Notes under the pieces: generated by a model
The model's input: only the letters and a program-made list of their open reading frames with translations
Databases searched by the model: none
What the model was told of the DNA's origin: nothing
Shown here: in pieces, positions 19,682-24,153 of the stretch
Position numbering within the stretch: position 1 is the first letter of the stretch
How the letters are laid out: every line of letters starts with the position of its first letter
Origin: Batkoa obscura
Lineage: Eukaryota > Entomophthoromycota > Entomophthoromycetes > Entomophthorales > Batkoaceae
DNA: 24,153 nucleotides
Direction of reading: 5' to 3'
NCBI GenBank assembly: GCA_030770535.1
Contig: JASVEC010000261.1
Location: 1-24,153, forward strand
Program-made: the position numbers and the translations under genes

Positions 19682-19988
19682 ATAGTTCAGAATATAGGAT
19701 TATTTGTTTTATTATCTTCTCATTATAATATACAAACTTTATTCAATTACTTATTATTAATCTATTTGAATTAACTAATGGATTATAATAATTATTAGAA
19801 TAAAATTATACTTCTTTTTATAATTATAAATTAAATGAAGGATCTATTTTATTTATTTATCTATTTTATTTATTTCTATTGAGACTTTAAATTACTAAAA
19901 ATAATCAAATTTCAAAACAAATTAGAGATTAAACATAATATCTTTAGGTTTATTAAAAGATTGTAATATATTTATAATTTTAATTATT

Positions 19989-20094
19989 AAATGGGGATGT
20001 ATTTTCATGTTTAAAAATTTTACTAACAATTTTTCCGCTTAAACAGCGCTTAAAGAATGGAAAAAATAATGAAGTTAAAAAAACACTCCCAAAT
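19989..20094 (+). mobile_element. MITE-like foldback element, copy 6
   Basis: 106 bp from AAATGGGGATG to ACTCCCAAAT. Core TTTTTCCGCTTAAACAGCGC then TTAAAGAATGGAAAAA. Same orientation as copies 1, 2 and 7. Confidence 0.82.
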
Positions 20095-20273
20095 AATAAT
20101 TGATAATGAATTTTATTTAAACTTTATAATTATTAGATAATGTTTTAATTAACTAATATTTATAGAATAATGATATAACTTTAATGTTTTTAATTTTTTT
20201 AATAAAAATCTAAAAATAATTTAATAAACTTTCTATTTTATAAATGGAACAATTTATTTAAAATAAAACTAAC

Positions 20274-20380
20274 ATATGGGGATGTATTTTTGTATTTAAG
20301 AATTTTACTAATAATTTTTCCACTCAAATAGCGCTTAAAAGATGGAAAAAGTAATGAAGCCAAAAAAAACACTCCCATAT
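20274..20380 (+). mobile_element. MITE-like foldback element, copy 7
   Basis: 107 bp from ATATGGGGATG to ACTCCCATAT, close to the consensus at both ends. Core TTTTTCCACTCAAATAGCGC then TTAAAAGATGGAAAAA. It lies 180 bp downstream of copy 6 and about 114 bp before the next gene's ATG, so it may sit within that promoter. Confidence 0.85.
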
Positions 20381-20493
20381 CGAGAAATTCATTGATATAA
20401 TTGGATGATAAAAATAAATTGCTGAGGGTAATTTAATTAAAATTCCATCAATTTTTTTAAGATTTCATTTTTTATTTTAAAAATAATAATACA

Positions 20494-21544
20494 ATGAACA
20501 TAATCAAAAAACCCATCTATTGTTTTATACTTGTAATAATTTTATTGAGTTTTATTAGTTGTAAGTTCTAATTTATTATATATTATATTGATTAATTATC
20601 TTCTATAAATTTAGCTAACCTTATCGATAATACAAATCAATTGCAACGACGACAGAATCAAGATGAGGGTAAAAAAGAAGGTGATGTAGGTAAAGGAGAA
20701 CAAAAAAAACAAGAAGAACAAAAGAAACAAGAAGAACAAAAAAAACAAGAAGAACAAAAGAAACAAGAAGAACAAAAGAAACAAGGAGAACAAAAGAAAC
20801 AAGGAGAACAAAAAAAAGAAGAGAATCCAAAAGATAAATTACAAGAACAAAAAGAAGGAGATCAACAAGGTGTTGATAAGAAACAAGAGAATGATAAAGA
20901 TAATCAACAAAAAGAAGGAGATAAAAAAGACAACAATCAACAAAAAGATAAAGAAAATGATACAGATAATAAATTAAATAATAATACAGGCGATAAAGAT
21001 GGTACACGAAGTATTCAAATATTAGAACCAATTATGGGTAGTTTACAAGCTTGTAATATCCCTATTGGTGGAGAACAACCATTTCGATGGAAAATACCAA
21101 GCAATACATTAAAAACCACCAAAGTAATTATTGAAGCTGTATTAACTATTAATCAATATATTGTTTCTTTTCCAATAACTAATAAAAATTTGAGTTTATC
21201 AGAAACTAAATTTAACTGGATTGTAGAAGAACATCTAATGAGTCGAGATAATAGTACTACATTAAAGCCAAATGATAATTATAGAATTTATATCAGAGAC
21301 CCAGAAAACGATTTATTACAACCTAAAAGTAATCGATTATTACCTGCTATTGTCAGATGTAGTTTATTTATTCCTATGGACGGTAAATACTTTTTTGTTA
21401 TTGTTTGAATTAATAAGTTATTAATATAATTTATTATTTTTAGTTTCGGGGAAATATGTAGCATCAAATAGTTTAATTAATATTAATAATAATGTTTTAT
21501 TGATTTTTATGTTAGCTTTTAGCTTATGGATTTCAATAAATTAA
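20494..21544 (+). CDS. secreted, probably GPI-anchored protein with EQKKQE repeats
   Basis: Three exons: 20494-20560, 20615-21382, 21444-21544; introns of 54 and 61 bp, GT-AG; 311 aa. Exon 1 encodes a signal peptide (MNIIKKPIYCFILVIILLSF; cleavage near residue 23). Residues 51-92 hold seven EQKKQE/G-type hexapeptides, followed by a K/E/Q/D/N-rich low-complexity region to about 150. A compact domain at about 154-280 (SIQILEPIMGSLQACNIPIG, then QPFRWKIPSNT, then FNWIVEEHL, then YRIYIRDPENDLL) looks like an Ig/fibronectin-like beta sandwich. It resembles Kre9/Knh1-type or DUF7137-type fungal cell-surface domains; that is a tentative match. Exon 3 ends with a spacer and hydrophobic tail (VLLIFMLAFSLWISIN), as in GPI signals. 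Likely a cell wall or plasma-membrane surface protein; role unknown. Cys169 and Cys271 could pair. Confidence 0.85.
20698..20823 (+). repeat. 18-bp coding tandem repeat (seven EQKKQE-like units)
   Basis: Seven 18-bp units encoding EQKKQE four times, EQKKQG twice and EQKKEE once. The near-uniform codons (GAACAAAAGAAACAAGAA with small changes) indicate recent expansion by slippage or unequal exchange. Confidence 0.92.
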
Positions 21545-21892
21545 GTAAATATTTTATTTTTCTTTTATCAAAGTGAGTTGAATAAAAGATTATTAAGTAA
21601 ATCAGGATCTAATAATTAAATAATTAGCTATTTAATTTTTAAAATTATGAAATAGATTTCAAATAAGTTACTCATATTTCATACTGATTTCAAGTAAGCT
21701 ATAAAAAGTTTAAACAGGTAATATTTAATTCATTTAATCAAGATTTTAACTACTTGTTTACTTCTACTAAATTAATTATTTTTGTTTCTACAGACACATG
21801 ATATTTCTCAAAATATTATTATGATTTAAAATTAGCACAAAATTCAATATTCAACTTTAAAACAAATATAAAAATAAGAATAAAATTTAAGT

Positions 21893-21922
21893 GCTTATTA
21901 TTATTAAGCTTATTATTATTAA
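21893..21922. repeat. 15-bp direct repeat
   Basis: Two exact adjacent copies of GCTTATTATTATTAA. Short simple-sequence duplication without evident function. Confidence 0.6.
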
Positions 21923-22123
21923 ATTAGTTAACTAAAATATATTCATTATTTATAGAAGCTTATATATTAACTTCTAAAAATAATAATTAATTTTACTTAG
22001 TCTTGTTGAGTTATAAATGCTAATGATATAGCATAACTTGAGATTCAATTTAAAAGTGTGTGATGTAAGTCAAGAATAGTTGAAAGATAAAAGAAAACAA
22101 AGAAATATTTCTAAATCAATTTA

Positions 22124-22227
22124 ATATGGAGATGTTTTTGGTTTCATCGTTTTTCCATTTTTTAAGCACTGTTTTAGTAAGAAAAGTGTTAGTAAAATTC
22201 TTAAACAAAAAGATATATCCCTGTATA
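22124..22227 (-). mobile_element. MITE-like foldback element, copy 8 (diverged, inverted)
   Basis: About 104 bp from ATATGGAGATG to CCCTGTATAT. Core TTTTTCCATTTTTTAAGCAC then TGTTTTAGTAAGAAAAG. The centre has AGCACT, like copy 5. More mutations at ends and core suggest an older insertion. Confidence 0.72.
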
Positions 22228-22546
22228 TTCAATTATAACCACTTTATTTTGAATTTTCCACTTATTTCTTTTTATAAAAGTTAAAATTAACTTAATCAAA
22301 AATTTATTTCAAAGCTAAAATTATGTTAAACAAATTAGTTTATTTTAAACTAAAAGTCAAGCCAATTAAAAGAAGAGTAATAATTAGTATATGATTGAAA
22401 TATTATAAGAAATATAACTTTGAATTTTTAGTATTTTCCTCTCTACTCCTCTTATGAAATTTATAAAGTCATTTGATTGATTTTAAGCTTTTCTTACAAT
22501 AATAGAATACCTGAAAGTCTTCACAACTAATTCATGATTTTCTATA

Positions 22547-22572
22547 AAATAATAAAATAATAAAATAATAAT
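22547..22572. repeat. AATAAAATAAT microsatellite
   Basis: Run of AAATAATA units in intergenic DNA. Simple repeat only. Confidence 0.55.
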
Positions 22573-23133
22573 GATCACAATAATAATAATAGAATTTTAG
22601 CTTTCAGCCTATTTTAAACATTTATATCATATTATTTTATTAATCAATCAAATATCAACTTTCATTTGAACCTTAATAAAGTAATTGAAGCTCTTTTATG
22701 ACCTATTTAACGACTTATTTAAGAGAAAATTTAAAGTTAAAATGTAATAAATAATACATATTAGGCTTAAAAAATCAACTATACCAATAAAGTGATTTAA
22801 AAATTATTACTAGAAAAATCAAAAGAGTTGCAATGACGGTATTTTTTACTTTTTTAAATTATCTAAGTTCAATTTAAGTGCACTAAAAAAAAGATTAATT
22901 GTTTGAATAAAAATCATGGCATTAATTAGCATAAATTGAAAAACCCGAATCAAGCATTCAAATGAAATTAGATGGAACCTCCCAATTATAAAAGATAATG
23001 AAATTTAAGCAAAAGAAGAGCAAAGTAATGCCATCATAATAGTTTTTTTAATCTAACTGTTTCTTTTCATATTCTTTTCTAACTTTTTTGTTTCTTTATT
23101 ATTTGTATATACAATCTTTAACAAGTATAACGA

Positions 23134-24153
23134 ATGGAATTATTATATCTTTTTAATGATTTATTAACTGGGATCAGTTTATTTTGTGCTACTTTAGTAT
23201 TGATCTTTATCTTATTAATAAGATTATATGATAAAGATTTAGTCAATCGAATCTCATTGAAAATTTGTGCAGCAATATCAATAGTAGACATCTTTCGAAC
23301 GAGTTCTTTTTTCATTTATTTATATCATACATCGGATGATTTATTATGTAAATTGAATGCTATATTCTTAAATTATATAATTATTAGTCATATGTTATTA
23401 ACTTTTTCAATTGCTTTAAATCTTCAATTAGTATTCATTCATAATTTACGATACAAATCAAAATGGCAGTATTATTATTGGTTTTTAGGGTTTTTAGTTC
23501 CATTTATTATTACCTTTATTATGGTGATTATTGATGTTTTTGGTAAAGATGAAGTAGCTAATGCTTGTTTTTATAAAAACGTGTATCCAGTCACAATCTA
23601 TTCTGGTCTCACTTTATATGCTGGTTTTTTATTTTGGAATTTGTTAGGTTGTTTGTATTGTTTTACTATTTCTCTATTTATCATTTATCATTTAAAAAGA
23701 AAAACAAAACAATTAATTCAATTAAATCAACAACAAAATTCAAATCATTCTTCCGATTCTAATTTCTCTGCTCATCAACAATCTAAATTAATTGTCAATC
23801 AATCGACTATCTCTTTATTAATAAGAAGAATGTAAGTGTTATTCTTTTATTTGATTTGTATTCTAAAATAAAACTAATTTATTTTTAATAGTTGTATTTA
23901 TTGTATGATACCTATGATAACTCAATCTGGTTGTATTGTTGGTTTGATCTATGAACAAATTCATGGGGAAATACCCCATTCCTTTTTTGTATGGGATACT
24001 ATAGCTACACGTAAGTTTCAATTGACATATGTTAGAATTAAAGTATTTATTTTTACTTTAGATTTATCGGGTATCTTAAATTTAATGGGATTTTTATTTG
24101 ATCCCGCATTTAAAAACTCATTATTACATATACGTTATCAATTATATCAAAAA
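23134..24153 (+). CDS. G-protein-coupled receptor, cAMP-receptor/Git3-like (3' partial)
   Basis: Seven-transmembrane receptor at the plasma membrane, expected to act through a heterotrimeric G protein. Visible exons are 23134-23831, 23892-24010 and 24062-24153 (window end), with introns of 60 and 51 bp; 303 residues visible. Membrane segments fall near residues 10-29, 43-63, 78-103, 115-135 and 158-186; TM6 is in exon 2 (CIYCMIPMITQSGCIVGL) and TM7 in exon 3 (LSGILNLMGFLFDPAF). Cys72 (before TM3) and Cys145 (second outer loop) could form the usual disulfide. The loop after TM5 is Gln/Ser/Asn-rich (QLNQQQNSNHSSDSN). The architecture and the NLMGFLFDPA end resemble the cAR/Git3-like group of early-diverging fungi and amoebae; the ligand is unknown. 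The cytoplasmic tail is missing because the window ends. Confidence 0.88.

Larger units (their letters stand above)
19682..20493. other. AT-rich spacer between VTC4 and the GPI-type gene
   Basis: About 0.8 kb holding the VTC4 3' end, foldback copies 6 and 7, and the promoter of the next gene. No open frame of interest. Confidence 0.6.
21545..23133. other. 1.6-kb AT-rich spacer before the GPCR gene
   Basis: Contains foldback copy 8, a duplicated 15-bp GCTTATTATTATTAA (21893-21907 and 21908-21922) and an AATAAAATAATAA-type microsatellite (about 22547-22572). The T-rich stretch at 23041-23100 is probably the GPCR promoter. No gene seen. Confidence 0.55.

Noticed and set aside
20611-21031. Minus-strand open frames rich in Leu/Phe/Val that look like membrane proteins
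   Set aside because: They are the antisense of the repetitive K/E/Q coding tract; repeat DNA without stops creates such frames artificially.
6741-22227. Recurrent short repeats as a possible CRISPR array
   Set aside because: The repeats are about 105 bp, irregularly spaced by hundreds to thousands of bases and in both orientations. The genome is eukaryotic.

Overview
The window is nuclear DNA of a very AT-rich fungus. The evidence is a Ste11/Byr2-type MAPKKK with SAM and Ras-binding-like domains, a VTC4 polyphosphate polymerase, a GPI-type cell-surface protein, a cAMP-receptor/Git3-like GPCR, and short (47-70 bp) GT-AG introns. The style (strong AT bias, tiny introns, AAT runs, long AT-rich spacers) suggests an early-diverging lineage such as Mucoromycota/Glomeromycotina or Zoopagomycota, but I cannot fix the taxon from sequence alone.

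Layout. 1-308: 3' end of the ribosomal protein eL30 gene (+). 1443-4549: complete four-exon MAPKKK on the minus strand, tail-to-tail with eL30. 5667-9666: an array of zinc alcohol dehydrogenase genes of the CAD/ADH6 type, made of one decayed copy followed by two intact intronless copies. 10360-14956: two copies of an unrecognised 209-aa single-pass membrane protein with a cysteine-rich tail. The proteins are identical and the DNA is almost identical over about 0.9 kb. Between them lies a two-exon DJ-1/PfpI-family gene with an apparent signal peptide. 14957-17526: gene-free AT-rich DNA holding four copies of a short foldback element. 17527-19681: three-exon VTC4. 20494-21544: three-exon gene for a secreted, probably GPI-anchored protein with a hexapeptide repeat. 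23134-24153: start of a GPCR gene cut by the window end.

Two themes cross the window. First, both tandem families (the alcohol dehydrogenases and the 209-aa pair) show blocks of unexpectedly high DNA identity inside more diverged surroundings, which looks like gene conversion. Second, eight copies of a non-coding element of about 105 bp, with inverted ends of the type ATATGGGG...CCCCATAT and an AGCGCT-centred foldback, are scattered from 6.7 to 22.2 kb, always outside genes; this is a MITE-like DNA transposon family.

Functionally the genes are not an operon-like system. They include nutrient/stress signalling (GPCR, MAPKKK), polyphosphate storage (VTC4), aldehyde/alcohol redox (ADHs) and several secretory-pathway proteins. 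The best candidate for something undescribed is the 209-aa pair with its doubled C-x3-C-x6-C-x3-C module, together with the secreted DJ-1-like protein between the copies. Exon structures were derived by hand from GT-AG junctions, reading frame and family similarity; no transcript data or database search was available.
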